From NCBI GenBank assembly GCA_027459605.1, contig DAIDHR010000019.1, positions 1 through 38,281 on the forward strand: a DNA stretch of 38,281 nt, given 5' to 3'. Positions 1 through 9,581 of the stretch are shown here, one piece after another (position 1 is the first letter of the stretch; each line of letters opens with the position of its first letter). The DNA is from Alphaproteobacteria bacterium (GTDB taxonomy: Bacteria; Pseudomonadota; Alphaproteobacteria; UBA9655). The position numbers and the translations under genes were made by a program. The notes beneath the pieces were generated by a model. The model ran no database searches. It had not been told where the DNA came from and saw nothing but the letters and a program-made list of their open reading frames with translations.

Positions 1-74
1 ACATTTCTTATCCTTTTCAGTGAGTTAACCTAATCTTAGACTATCACATCTCTAGGACTTTTGCAGCAGGTTCT
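1..74 (-). mobile_element. Insertion sequence 5' end (partial, left copy)
   Basis: These 74 bases are the reverse complement of 38205-38278 with a single mismatch (position 28). Read on the minus strand the block begins AGAACCTGCTGCAAAAGT, which resembles terminal repeats of IS5-type elements. It then carries an AAAGGA ribosome-binding site and an ATG at 4-2 that runs off the window. The simplest reading is the 5' end of an IS whose transposase gene points out of the window. The family assignment is inference because no transposase sequence is visible. The exact boundary at 74 is defined only by where the two copies stop matching. Confidence 0.7.
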
Positions 75-88
75 ATACATATTATAAT
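61..88 (+). promoter_or_regulatory. Candidate hybrid promoter at IS edge
   Basis: TTGCAG at 61-66 lies inside the IS end and TATAAT at 83-88 lies in the flanking DNA, 16 bases apart. They sit 19 bases before the start codon of the secreted-protein gene at 107. The -10 is a perfect consensus and the -35 matches three of six positions. An outward -35 inside an IS terminus that creates a promoter with a host -10 is a known behaviour of IS elements; its use here is inference. Confidence 0.4.
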
Positions 89-106
89 TATATTGTGGAG
101 GAGGCT

Positions 107-484
107 ATGAAACCACTTTTAACTTTTGCTATTTGTATGGGATTGGCTACTAATTGTTATGCAAGTAGAATTTCAATGTTCTTTGAAGTTTCTGATCAGA
201 AAAATATGCCTCATGCGGTAGTCATTACTCTTCCCGATAAAGAAAAGGTAACAGTAAAAGATCCCAAACCAGAGTCCCGAATAGCCATTAAGGACAATTA
301 TCCACTCCAGGGAAGAGAGATCGTTAAGTTCTCCCTTCTTGATGCTGAGGGAAAGGAAATGAGGGTTGAAGCAAATCAAGTAATGATACCTGCTTGGTTT
401 GGTGGACATAAAATCGAAGCTGCTAGATTAATATTCAGCATGAATAAAAACGGGGAATATACCTGCGAAGCTTCAGTAAAATAA
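107..484 (+). CDS. Secreted protein of unknown function
   Basis: A 125-residue protein that I do not recognise. The ATG at 107 follows a GGAGGAGG ribosome-binding site at 97-104 with ideal spacing, so it is preferred over the in-frame GTG at 95 that lies inside that site. Residues 1 to about 19 form a Sec signal peptide with a short charged start, a hydrophobic core and a cleavage site after CYA. The mature part of roughly 105 residues is rich in alternating hydrophobic residues and looks like a small beta-sandwich exported to the periplasm or beyond. It stands alone, immediately inside the IS end, and is convergent with the ftsB-like gene. A second secreted-protein gene sits next to the other IS copy at the far end; I see no clear sequence similarity between the two. 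Confidence 0.75.
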   Translation: MKPLLTFAICMGLATNCYASRISMFFEVSDQKNMPHAVVITLPDKEKVTVKDPKPESRIAIKDNYPLQGREIVKFSLLDAEGKEMRVEANQVMIPAWFGGHKIEAARLIFSMNKNGEYTCEASVK

Positions 485-606
485 AGTGAATATTCGGCTA
501 AAGTTAGAGATTTTAATGCAAATTTCTATGGCTTCTGTCATTACGGGGACTGTACTCCGAACTCATCCAAGAAGACGGTCACTTTCTAGTTGCTTCGTCA
601 CCAGTT

Positions 607-626
607 TGTCATTCTTCACAATGACA
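607..626. repeat. Small hairpin repeat between convergent genes
   Basis: TGTCATT at 607-613 and AATGACA at 620-626 form a perfect 7-bp stem around a 6-base loop. It lies between the convergent ends of the secreted-protein gene (484) and the ftsB-like gene (681). Another TGTCATT occurs at about 537. Motifs of this kind belong to dispersed palindromes common in bacterial intergenic DNA. There is no T-tract, so I do not call it an intrinsic terminator. Confidence 0.4.
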
Positions 627-680
627 GTAACCTATTGATTTTACAATATTTCTAGAAAATCGTGAGGGTTAGGAGGGCTC

Positions 681-1013
681 TTAGATATCCTTGGGCTTAT
701 TTAACCTGAGGATAACAACTTCATCTGGCCGCGTGTAGCCGAGCTGAAGGCGGACTTGTTGATCCAAAAGATCGCGATTGATACTTTCAGGACGTAAGGC
801 TGTAACCTTTTCTTCCAACTCTTGCCGGATTTGAGTAATGTCCTTTAACTCCCCTTGGGCTTTCACAAGACGTTCTTGAAGTTGAACCCACGCAAGAACT
901 CCTCTATCTCCCTGAATGGAATGATAAACAAAGTATCCCACCACAGAAAGGGCCAAAAAAGGTGCCATGGCTTTTTGACTAAGCCGCTGAAGATTGCGTG
1001 TATTTAAATTCAT
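681..1013 (-). CDS. ftsB: FtsB/DivIC-like septum formation initiator
   Basis: A 110-residue bitopic membrane protein. Residues about 14-32 form one transmembrane helix after a basic N-terminus, which predicts a type II topology. Residues about 38-72 form a charged coiled coil (QLQERLVKAQGELKDI and onward), followed by a short globular tail with LGYTRPDEVVI, the usual end of this family. Family knowledge: FtsB pairs with FtsL and FtsQ in the divisome and helps to activate septal peptidoglycan synthesis. In many Alphaproteobacteria the gene lies between eno and pdhA; here neither neighbour is present, so the locus has been rearranged. The symbol is based on architecture and could equally be written divIC. 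Confidence 0.8.
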   Translation of the reverse strand: MNLNTRNLQRLSQKAMAPFLALSVVGYFVYHSIQGDRGVLAWVQLQERLVKAQGELKDITQIRQELEEKVTALRPESINRDLLDQQVRLQLGYTRPDEVVILRLNKPKDI

Positions 1014-1133
1014 GAGAGAATTTTAGGCTAATTTTATTTAAATTACAAATATAAATTGATTTAATGTTGGTCAATATGGCGTCAAGCCTCCTATAAAAAG
1101 TGGGAGGAATCTAAGAGTGAAAATATTCGAATT

Positions 1134-1781
1134 TTACAATGTTCCAAAAAGGCGGTCGCCAGCATCACCGAGGCCTGGAAGAATATAGGCTTTTTCATTA
1201 AGCCTTTCATCGAGAGCAGCAGTATATATGGGTATATTGGCATATTTCTGATTGAAGACACGTACACCCTCAGGGGCTGCAACAAGGGCCATAAACTTAA
1301 TTTTGGAAGGTTTGGCACCATGTCTAATCAGAGCATCAAGCGCTGCAACCGCAGAATTTCCCGTGGCGAGCATTGGATCAACAAGAAAAAATGTGCGACC
1401 ATTTGCATGGGGGAGTTTTACCAAATACTCAACTGGTTTTTTTGAGACGGGATCTCGGTACATCCCAATGTGGCCCTCATCGGCTTCAGGGATGAGCTCC
1501 AGAAAACCATCTGCCATTCCAAGCCCAGCCCTTAAAATAGGAACAATGGCAGGATTTGGACCTGCTAAAATAGGGGCTTCCATAGAGGTGAGAGGAGTTG
1601 AAATTTGCTCGCTTGAAAGAGGAAGATCTCTTGTAATTTCATACCCCATGAGGAGAGCAATTTCCCTTAAAAGCTGCCGAAACTGATTTTTTGGCGTATC
1701 CGCCTTCCTCATTTGAGTAAGTTTATGTTGAATCAAAGGGTGGTCTATAATGTGAAGGTTGGGAAATTCAGGATGGGTCAT
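1134..1781 (-). CDS. upp: Uracil phosphoribosyltransferase
   Basis: A 215-residue enzyme that converts uracil and PRPP to UMP in pyrimidine salvage in the cytoplasm. The PRPP-binding signature [13 protein letters not shown] is at residues 133-145, an upstream PILRAGLGM segment is at 81-89, and the uracil-binding C-terminus with [13 protein letters not shown] closes the protein. The length is typical of the family. The ATG at 1781 is chosen over a GTG one codon upstream. The gene follows rocD by 61 bases on the same strand and may share its transcript. Together with arginine breakdown it fits a lifestyle of salvaging host metabolites. Confidence 0.95.
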   Translation of the reverse strand: MTHPEFPNLHIIDHPLIQHKLTQMRKADTPKNQFRQLLREIALLMGYEITRDLPLSSEQISTPLTSMEAPILAGPNPAIVPILRAGLGMADGFLELIPEADEGHIGMYRDPVSKKPVEYLVKLPHANGRTFFLVDPMLATGNSAVAALDALIRHGAKPSKIKFMALVAAPEGVRVFNQKYANIPIYTAALDERLNEKAYILPGLGDAGDRLFGTL

Positions 1782-1842
1782 CACGCTAACCTATATGTTT
1801 GTCATTACTTACGTGATAAGCCCCTCAATATCAAGCTAAAAA

Positions 1843-3066
1843 TCAAGGAATCCCACTGCACTGTTCTATTTCAAAAAGGGTATCCTTAAAGGCTTTTAGA
1901 CCATAATCTATTTCTTCTTTTGTAATGGTGAGGGGAGGAGCAAAACGGACAACTGTTTCATGAGTGTCTTTTGTGAGAGCGCCTTTGAACCGCATTCTTT
2001 CACACACTTCCCACCCATTAACAAGGTTCTTATTGAAATCAACCCCGATCCATAATCCTTTTCCCCGGACTTCTTTAATAAATGATGAATCTATATTTTG
2101 AAGTTCTTTCATCATATAAGCCCCCAGCTCTTCTGACCTTTGGTCTAGATGCTCTTCTTGGAGTAAGGAAAGGGCTTCTTGAGCAACGGCGCAAGCCAGT
2201 GGATTTCCGCCAAAGGTTGACCCGTGACTTCCAGGGGTCATCAAAGACAGGATATCTTTACGGCTGAGAAAAAGAGAGATGGGTACAAGACCTCCCCCTA
2301 AAGCTTTTGCAAGGATAAGGCCATCAGGCATGATGTTTTCATGTTGAAAGGCAAAAATTCTTCCTGTTCGGCCCAGACCAGACTGAACTTCATCCAGGAT
2401 CAGCAAGACATTGTGTTTTGAGCAAATGTCCCGAACTTCTTTAAGCCACCCTGGGGGAGGAACAATAATTCCTGCTTCTCCTTGAATCGGCTCAACTAAA
2501 AAGGCACAAGTATTGGGCGTTATAGCTTTCTCCAAAGCTTGAGCATTTCCAAAGGGGATAGCCTTAAATCCAGGGGTGAGGGGACCGAAATCCTTTTGGT
2601 AGATGGGCTCCGTTGAAAAACTAATAAGAGTTGTGGTTCGCCCATGAAAATTATTTTCTGCAACGATAATCTCTGCTTGATTTTGAGGAATACCTTTTAC
2701 CTCATAACCCCATCGTCGAGCAACTTTTAAAGCTGTTTCAACAGCTTCAGCGCCTGAATTCATGGGAATGCCCATATCGAATCCGGAAAGAGCGCATGCT
2801 TTTTCCAAAAAAGGAGCTAATTGATCTGTATAAAAAGCACGGGACGTTAAAGCAAGTGTTTGGGCTTGATCAGTGAGAGCTTTGACAAGGCGAGGATGGC
2901 TATGGCCAAAACTAACGGCTGAATAAGCAGTCATCATATCAAGATATTTATTCCCTTCAATATCCCAAACCCAAGAGCCTTTTCCCTCGTGGAGAACGAC
3001 GGGAAGAGGGGTATAGGTGGGAGGAGCAACCATTGCTTCGCGTACGATAAAATCTTGTGTGTTCAT
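1843..3066 (-). CDS. rocD: Ornithine aminotransferase
   Basis: A 407-residue PLP-dependent class III aminotransferase that moves the delta-amino group of ornithine to 2-oxoglutarate, giving glutamate 5-semialdehyde and glutamate. Visible landmarks are the cofactor-contact segment NSGAEAVETALKVARRWG (103-120), the LDEVQSGLGRTG loop (224-235) that carries the Asp binding the pyridine nitrogen, and the Schiff-base lysine K254 in LILAKALGGG. The start codon overlaps the arginase stop by four bases (ATGA), so the two are translationally coupled. Acetylornithine aminotransferase is the nearest alternative, but the length, the motif details and the arginase partner favour ornithine as substrate. Confidence 0.92.
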   Translation of the reverse strand: MNTQDFIVREAMVAPPTYTPLPVVLHEGKGSWVWDIEGNKYLDMMTAYSAVSFGHSHPRLVKALTDQAQTLALTSRAFYTDQLAPFLEKACALSGFDMGIPMNSGAEAVETALKVARRWGYEVKGIPQNQAEIIVAENNFHGRTTTLISFSTEPIYQKDFGPLTPGFKAIPFGNAQALEKAITPNTCAFLVEPIQGEAGIIVPPPGWLKEVRDICSKHNVLLILDEVQSGLGRTGRIFAFQHENIMPDGLILAKALGGGLVPISLFLSRKDILSLMTPGSHGSTFGGNPLACAVAQEALSLLQEEHLDQRSEELGAYMMKELQNIDSSFIKEVRGKGLWIGVDFNKNLVNGWEVCERMRFKGALTKDTHETVVRFAPPLTITKEEIDYGLKAFKDTLFEIEQCSGIP

Positions 3067-3968
3067 ACCGATGTAGCCTCCTGTGCTAATAAATTTAAAA
3101 GCAAGTCTCTGATAAGAAAAAGCGTTTTATTATTTTTGTCCCGGTCAGGATTATACTCAACAATTTCAAGGGCTTTAAAAGTTAAATCCCTTTTAAGGTG
3201 TGAGAAAACTGGAAGGACTTCTCGGGGTTTTAAGCCACCAGGTTCAGGAGAGCCAACTCCAGGAGCTTCACGAGGGTCAAAGGCATCGAGATCAATTGAA
3301 AGGCCATACCCTTTCGTTCCTTGTTTGACATGGGTTAGGGCTTCCTGAAAAACAACTTTAAAGCCTTTTTCCAAAACCTCGTTCATATAATAAACCCGCA
3401 CACCAAGTTGCTTGAGGAGAGCTGCCTCGCCTTCTTCATAGCTTCGAACTCCAATAAGACAGACATGTTCGGGTCTTAAAATAGGGCCTTCTTCAAGGAC
3501 ATTAACCAGAGCAGGGTCTCCAAATCCAAGCAAAGCTGCAAGCGGCATGCCATGGTAAGCTTGAGAGGGGGTTGTTTCCATGGTATGGGCATCTTTGTGG
3601 GCATCTATCCAAATTAATCCAAATTTTTGTTTGGCTTTGAGAGCATTGGCAACTCCAGCCCATGTGCCAGCTGAAACTGACTGGTCTCCTCCAATGATGA
3701 CAGGAAATTCCTTGTTTTTAATAACGCTTTCTACCGAAAAAGCAATGCGACGACAAAGGTCTTCAATAAAGGGAAGGGTTAAAGGTCCAGGGGGAAGGCT
3801 ATGCTCCTGGGCGGATTTCTGTGGGTAAAGCGTTTCTTTCCACAGCCAGGGAAAAGAAAGTGAAGATAGAATCCCTGAACTAAAAAGAAAATCGGGTCCT
3901 TTTTCTGTCTCGCGGATTTGTGCCCCCCATCCGGAAGCAAAACCAATAAATACGACCTGATTTATCAT
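3063..3968 (-). CDS. rocF: Arginase, with Gln in place of a usual metal-ligand His
   Basis: A 301-residue ureohydrolase, expected to hydrolyse L-arginine to ornithine and urea with a di-manganese centre. Seen in sequence: GGDQS at 93-97, IDAHKDAHT with D122, H124 and D126, HGMP at 139-142 (the His that contacts substrate), SIDLDAFDP with D226 and D228, and EIVEYNP with E271. All usual residues are present except the first metal ligand, normally the His of GGDHS, which is Q96 here. The ATG at 3968 is chosen because it begins the conserved beta strand MINQVVFIG; an in-frame TTG 33 codons upstream would add a non-conserved extension. A ribosome-binding site for 3968 is poor (GGGGAG about 18 bases upstream). 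The gene is coupled to rocD. Confidence 0.88.
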   Translation of the reverse strand: MINQVVFIGFASGWGAQIRETEKGPDFLFSSGILSSLSFPWLWKETLYPQKSAQEHSLPPGPLTLPFIEDLCRRIAFSVESVIKNKEFPVIIGGDQSVSAGTWAGVANALKAKQKFGLIWIDAHKDAHTMETTPSQAYHGMPLAALLGFGDPALVNVLEEGPILRPEHVCLIGVRSYEEGEAALLKQLGVRVYYMNEVLEKGFKVVFQEALTHVKQGTKGYGLSIDLDAFDPREAPGVGSPEPGGLKPREVLPVFSHLKRDLTFKALEIVEYNPDRDKNNKTLFLIRDLLLNLLAQEATSV

Positions 3969-4427
3969 AGAACCGATTGGGTTCTGCTCCCCTTTTTCTA
4001 TCTTTCTTCCTTCGCTATAAGGCCTGGCACTCAAAACCACCACTCCCCAAGCAAGTCCCTTTCGCAACCCATATTGCTGGCTTCCTCAAGGTTTTTGAAC
4101 ACCACCTCGCGCCCGGGTCAGGCTCCTTTGCCCATTCGTTTTCGTTTGTATCCTTTACAATATCCTGTGGTATGCATGGCATTGCACTCACCTTACCCTG
4201 AAATCCAAGGCTAACTAATGACTACCAGAGATGTCCCGAGAAATATTTTACCCATGGCTGAGATCCTCTATTGTTAGCGTAATTTTTCATCTAAGGAGAG
4301 AGGATTTGTGTTTTCCAACCTCTTCCATTCTTCATACCTAACAGTATCCACCATTTGGATTAAAAACTGGTTAATACCTTTAACTTTTTGAAAAAGCTCA
4401 GTATGGTTGAGAGGAGATCGTCACCTC
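3969..4427. other. Long gap between di-iron gene and arginase
   Basis: 459 bases separate the ferritin-like gene from the chosen arginase start. The only candidate inside it is the 55-codon ORF at 4015-4182, plus a hairpin at its right edge. I see no tRNA, IS or convincing riboswitch. It presumably holds the promoter of the arginase-rocD(-upp) transcription unit, but I cannot pick one -35/-10 pair with confidence. Confidence 0.4.
4015..4182 (-). CDS. Possible small ORF, 55 residues
   Basis: An ATG at 4182 follows AAGGTGAG at good spacing and opens 55 codons ending at TAG 4017-4015, just upstream of arginase. The product begins MPCIPQDIVKDTNENEWAKE, is hydrophilic with four cysteines, and has no signal peptide or membrane segment. 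I do not recognise it. It may be a real small gene or a chance frame in the long arginase leader. The good ribosome-binding site is the only positive evidence. Confidence 0.25.
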   Translation of the reverse strand: MPCIPQDIVKDTNENEWAKEPDPGARWCSKTLRKPAIWVAKGTCLGSGGFECQAL

Positions 4428-4433
4428 TCATCC
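4405..4433 (-). terminator. Candidate hairpin at end of the di-iron gene
   Basis: GGTTGAGAGG at 4405-4414 pairs with CCTCTCATCC at 4424-4433 (10 bp with one mismatch) around a 9-base loop. It overlaps the stop codon of the ferritin-like gene at 4428. On the minus strand a T-tract follows only after about 9 bases, so termination would be weak. Confidence 0.3.
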
Positions 4434-5252
4434 TCCTTGCAAAGCCTTTGTATATTCGCGGGCTTTTGTGGTGAGCATATAAGACGCAACAAAAGAGAGA
4501 ATTTTTTGCAAGACTCCCCGAGGATTAATGCCAATCGCTTTGCATAAAAGGGCTATTCCCCTTTCTACGTGGATTTTTTGATAACATTGATAGACAACCC
4601 TTCCATAAACTTTGGTGTAGTAGGGACAGCTGAAAGGACCTTTTTCATTGTTGGCTATATAGTAAGCAAAAGCTAACTCTTCATCTTCATTTTCGAGAAT
4701 TCGACTAACAGCAACTTTAAACCGTTTAAAGATGGTGAGTTTTTCCTTTCCTTGGTAACGCTGAAAATGAGTGTAGAATAATTTATAGTGTCTCAATTCA
4801 TCTGCTGCTATTTTTCCGCAGATATGCTTTAAAAGAGGCTCATCAGTAGCATCTTTGATGGCAGAATAAAAGGACGATGTCCCAATTTCAACCATACAAC
4901 GGGCTAAAAGCTCGGCCCCGCAAGATCCCCGAATGGAATCTTTTGTCATGGTGTCAATGGGGAATCCTTCCCGGTAAGCTTTAAATCGATCTTCAAAATT
5001 GTAGGAGGGATCAGCAAGTTCAACCCACTTGGCAAGAGTTTTCCCATGTTTGATTTCATCCTTTTCCCAACTGTTGATTTCTTTTTGGAAGAGCTCATCG
5101 CCTTCGAAAACATTACATAGATAGGCTCCATAATCAGCCCCATTATGCTCAACAACACTTCCTGCTTTTATGATTTTTAGGATATCAGGATTTACTTTTT
5201 GAGCATCAAATAAAGTCCAATTGATATCTTCAAATTTCCATTTCGGGGTCAT
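4428..5252 (-). CDS. Di-iron ferritin-like protein
   Basis: A 274-residue soluble protein whose helices carry the classic two-half di-iron signature: E35, then E66-x-x-H69 (in DEIKHGK), E122 (VEIGTSS), then E152-x-x-H155 (DELRHYK). This is the ferritin/rubrerythrin/acyl-ACP-desaturase fold, so a carboxylate-bridged di-iron site is expected. The spacing of E122 and the second ExxH suggests an oxygenase- or desaturase-like enzyme rather than an iron-storage cage, but the substrate cannot be read from the sequence. It lies 44 bases downstream of atpC on the same strand and may be read through from the ATP synthase operon. The specific reaction is left open. Confidence 0.75.
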   Translation of the reverse strand: MTPKWKFEDINWTLFDAQKVNPDILKIIKAGSVVEHNGADYGAYLCNVFEGDELFQKEINSWEKDEIKHGKTLAKWVELADPSYNFEDRFKAYREGFPIDTMTKDSIRGSCGAELLARCMVEIGTSSFYSAIKDATDEPLLKHICGKIAADELRHYKLFYTHFQRYQGKEKLTIFKRFKVAVSRILENEDEELAFAYYIANNEKGPFSCPYYTKVYGRVVYQCYQKIHVERGIALLCKAIGINPRGVLQKILSFVASYMLTTKAREYTKALQGG

Positions 5253-5296
5253 TGTTCTTTCTCACAGATAGCAAACATTAATATTTTTTAATTTTA

Positions 5297-5713
5297 TTAC
5301 AAACCTTTTTGGTGAGCGATAACTTCCAGGAGCTTAGTTTGCGCAATGGATAAATTTTGATCTGCAATTTTTCTCTCCTCCGCCGTGCGGCTGTCGGCAA
5401 TATCTTCTATTAAATTTCTAATTTCAATTTCTAATGAAGCTTTATCCAAGGCTTCAAGAGGTACCCCTTCTGTTACAAGAGCAACACATCTTTCAGGCGT
5501 GACTTCAGAAAATCCACCATCCACAAAAATTCTCACAAGAATTTTTGCTTCTTCATATACAGTAATTACGCCAGGGCGCAAGAGAGAAAGAAGAGGTGCA
5601 TGACCCGGTAATATGCCGATATCCCCATCAAGGCCAGGGATAACAACCATGCTTACATTTTGATCCAAAAGGATTTTTTCTGGTGACACCAAAGTAAAAG
5701 GAATGGTTTCCAT
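5297..5713 (-). CDS. atpC: ATP synthase F1 subunit epsilon
   Basis: A 138-residue central-stalk subunit. The N-terminal beta-sandwich carries the typical segments FTLVSPEKILLDQNVSMVVI, GDIGILPGHAPLLSLLRPGVI and VFVDGG-like FVDGGFSEV (about 2-75), and a short C-terminal helical pair follows. It couples rotation of the c-ring to gamma and can inhibit ATP hydrolysis. It is last in the operon, 3 bases after atpD. The start ATG at 5713 gives the standard N-terminus. Confidence 0.95.
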   Translation of the reverse strand: METIPFTLVSPEKILLDQNVSMVVIPGLDGDIGILPGHAPLLSLLRPGVITVYEEAKILVRIFVDGGFSEVTPERCVALVTEGVPLEALDKASLEIEIRNLIEDIADSRTAEERKIADQNLSIAQTKLLEVIAHQKGL

Positions 5714-5716
5714 ATG

Positions 5717-7159
<1,443 letters not shown>

Positions 7160-7164
7160 TCAGC

Positions 7165-8049
7165 CTAAAGGGCTTCGGCCCCTGAAATAATTTCGATTAA
7201 TTCACGTGTAATATGAGCTTGCCGCATCCTATTATAGGCCAATGTTAATTTACGAATCATATCCCCTGCATTCCTGCTGGCATTATCCATGGCTGTCATA
7301 CGTGCTCCCTGTTCGCTCGCAGCATTTTCCAAAAGAGCATTGTAAATTTGGACGGCTATATTTTGGGGAAGTAACTTGCCGAGAATGGTTTCTTCGACGG
7401 GCTCGTATTCATATAAGGCTTTCAAAACTGGCCCTGATTGAGCTTCTTCTAGTTCAATGGGAACGGGAATGATTTGTTGACTCGTGATTTCTTGAATCAT
7501 CGCCGACTTAAAATGATTGTAAATCAAAGTACATACATCAAACAGGCCATCTTCAAACATATTTAGAAGACTATCTGCGATTCGTTGAGCGTCGGAAAAG
7601 CGAAGGCGGGGGTGCCCCAATTCTGTAAAAGATTCAACGACAAGCTCGCCATATTCTCTTGTTAAGACTTCCTTCCCTTTTCGTCCTATGCAAAGAAGTT
7701 TGATGCTTTGTCCTTCTGCTTGGGATGAGATAATCATTTTTTTGGCATGGCGAAGAATGGAGGAGTTAAACCCCCCGCAAAGACCACGATCAGAGGTTGC
7801 AACAACAATAAGATGGACTCCAGTATTACCTCTTCCTGTGAGGAGAGGTTGGGGGGATTCCAATGCTTGGGCATTTACAGCAAGATCTCGCAGCATTTTC
7901 CTCATCCGGTGAGCATAAGGGCGGCCCGCTTCCACATATTGCTGAGCACGCCTTAGCTTTGCCCCTGCTACCATTTTCATGGCTAAGGTAATCTTTTGAG
8001 TTGATTGAACTGATTTTCTGCGATCGCGCAGTTCCTTGAGTGTTGCCAT
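7165..8049 (-). CDS. atpG: ATP synthase F1 subunit gamma
   Basis: A 294-residue rotor shaft subunit. The N-terminal helix [20 protein letters not shown] and the C-terminal helix with [20 protein letters not shown] and [12 protein letters not shown] form the coiled coil inserted in the alpha3beta3 ring; [12 protein letters not shown] in the middle is a family hallmark. The ATG shares one base with the atpA stop (TAATG), which implies translational coupling. Confidence 0.97.
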   Translation of the reverse strand: MATLKELRDRRKSVQSTQKITLAMKMVAGAKLRRAQQYVEAGRPYAHRMRKMLRDLAVNAQALESPQPLLTGRGNTGVHLIVVATSDRGLCGGFNSSILRHAKKMIISSQAEGQSIKLLCIGRKGKEVLTREYGELVVESFTELGHPRLRFSDAQRIADSLLNMFEDGLFDVCTLIYNHFKSAMIQEITSQQIIPVPIELEEAQSGPVLKALYEYEPVEETILGKLLPQNIAVQIYNALLENAASEQGARMTAMDNASRNAGDMIRKLTLAYNRMRQAHITRELIEIISGAEAL

Positions 8050-9578
8050 TAGACAAAGATTTTTACAAAGTTCTTAAAAAAGGTATGAAGCTTTTCATCA
8101 GTCTTTTCAGAAATTGCCTTCTCGCTCCGGATAGATTCCAGAATACCGGGACTTTCCTGACGTATTGCCTTAAGGGCCGCTTGTTCAAAGCGACTCACTT
8201 CTCCTATGGGAAGCTGGTCTAGATAGCCCTTCACCCCGGCAAAGATAGATACCACTTGCTCTTCGACTGGCATGGGAGAATATTGAGGTTGTTTGAGAAG
8301 TTCTGTTAAGCGACTACCGCGATTGAGGAGCTTTTGCGTTGCCACATCTAGGTCCGATGCAAATTGTGCGAAAGCAGCCATTTCACGATATTGGGCCAGC
8401 TCAAGCTTAATTGTTCCTGCTACTTGTTTCATAGCTTTAATTTGAGCAGCTGAACCGACCCGGCTTACGGAAAGACCCACATTTATGGCTGGTCGAATTC
8501 CTTTATAAAACAAATCAGTTTCTAAAAAGATTTGTCCATCGGTGATTGAGATCACATTGGTTGGAATGTAGGCCGAAACATCACCTGCCTGTGTTTCAAT
8601 AATGGGAAGAGCAGTTAAAGAACCACCCCCATGTTCATCATTGAGCTTTGCAGCTCTTTCTAAAAGGCGAGAGTGGAGGTAAAATACATCACCGGGATAG
8701 GCTTCACGCCCAGGGGGACGCCTTAAAAGGAGAGACATTTGCCGATAGGCCACCGCATGCTTTGAAAGGTCATCATAAACAATAAGGGCGTGACTCGAAT
8801 GATCCCTGAAAAATTCTCCCATCGCACAGCCAGTATAGGGAGCGAGGAACTGCATAGGGGCAGGATCAGATGCTGTCGCTGCAATCACAATGCTATATTC
8901 AAGGGCTCCTTGTTCTTCAAGTGTTTTTACAATCTGTGCAACTGTAGAGCGCTTTTGCCCAATGGCAACATAAACACAGTATAGCTTTTTAGATTCATCT
9001 TCTCCCTTATTGACGTCTCTTTGGTTGAGAATCGCGTCAATAGCAAGGGCGGTTTTTCCTGTTTGCCTGTCTCCAATAATAAGTTCTCTTTGTCCTCGCC
9101 CAATGGGAACAAGTGAGTCGATAGCTTTAAGCCCCGTTTGCATGGGCTCGAAAACAGAATGCCTTGCAATAATCCCGGGTGCTTTTACTTCAACGCGGGC
9201 TGGCTTAACATCCTTAAGGGGGCCCTTCCCATCAATGGGATTCCCTAAAACGTCAACGACTCGACCCAAAAGTCCCCGACCAGCTGGAACTTCAACGATA
9301 CGACCTGTTCGCTTTACAGTATCCCCTTCTCGAATTTCTTGATCTGATCCAAAGATAACAATACCTACGTTATCCGCCTCAAGGTTTAAGGCCATTCCTT
9401 GAATACCAGAGGAAAACTCAACCATTTCTCCGGCTTGAACTTTATCAAGCCCCCAGGCTCTAGCTATCCCATCACCAACCGAGATGATTTGTCCTACCTC
9501 TTCAATGGCAGCTCGTTCTTCGAAGTTAACAATTTGTTGTTTCAAAATTGATGAAATTTCCGCTGGCCGTAGTTCCAT
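8049..9578 (-). CDS. atpA: ATP synthase F1 subunit alpha
   Basis: A 509-residue non-catalytic nucleotide-binding subunit. The P-loop GDRQTGKT is at 169-176; [17 protein letters not shown], the [26 protein letters not shown] stretch and the arginine-finger region with [12 protein letters not shown] are all present. The ATG at 9578 follows GAAGGG; an adjacent in-frame GTG at 9581 directly abuts the atpH stop and is less likely. It sits second in the atpHAGDC operon. No F0 genes occur in the window, which is normal for Alphaproteobacteria, where they form a separate operon. Confidence 0.98.
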   Translation of the reverse strand: MELRPAEISSILKQQIVNFEERAAIEEVGQIISVGDGIARAWGLDKVQAGEMVEFSSGIQGMALNLEADNVGIVIFGSDQEIREGDTVKRTGRIVEVPAGRGLLGRVVDVLGNPIDGKGPLKDVKPARVEVKAPGIIARHSVFEPMQTGLKAIDSLVPIGRGQRELIIGDRQTGKTALAIDAILNQRDVNKGEDESKKLYCVYVAIGQKRSTVAQIVKTLEEQGALEYSIVIAATASDPAPMQFLAPYTGCAMGEFFRDHSSHALIVYDDLSKHAVAYRQMSLLLRRPPGREAYPGDVFYLHSRLLERAAKLNDEHGGGSLTALPIIETQAGDVSAYIPTNVISITDGQIFLETDLFYKGIRPAINVGLSVSRVGSAAQIKAMKQVAGTIKLELAQYREMAAFAQFASDLDVATQKLLNRGSRLTELLKQPQYSPMPVEEQVVSIFAGVKGYLDQLPIGEVSRFEQAALKAIRQESPGILESIRSEKAISEKTDEKLHTFFKNFVKIFV

Positions 9579-9581
9579 CAC

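Noticed and set aside
1088-1108. CCTCC/GGAGG hairpin after upp
   Set aside because: Only a 5-bp stem with a 12-base loop and no T-tract on the relevant strand.
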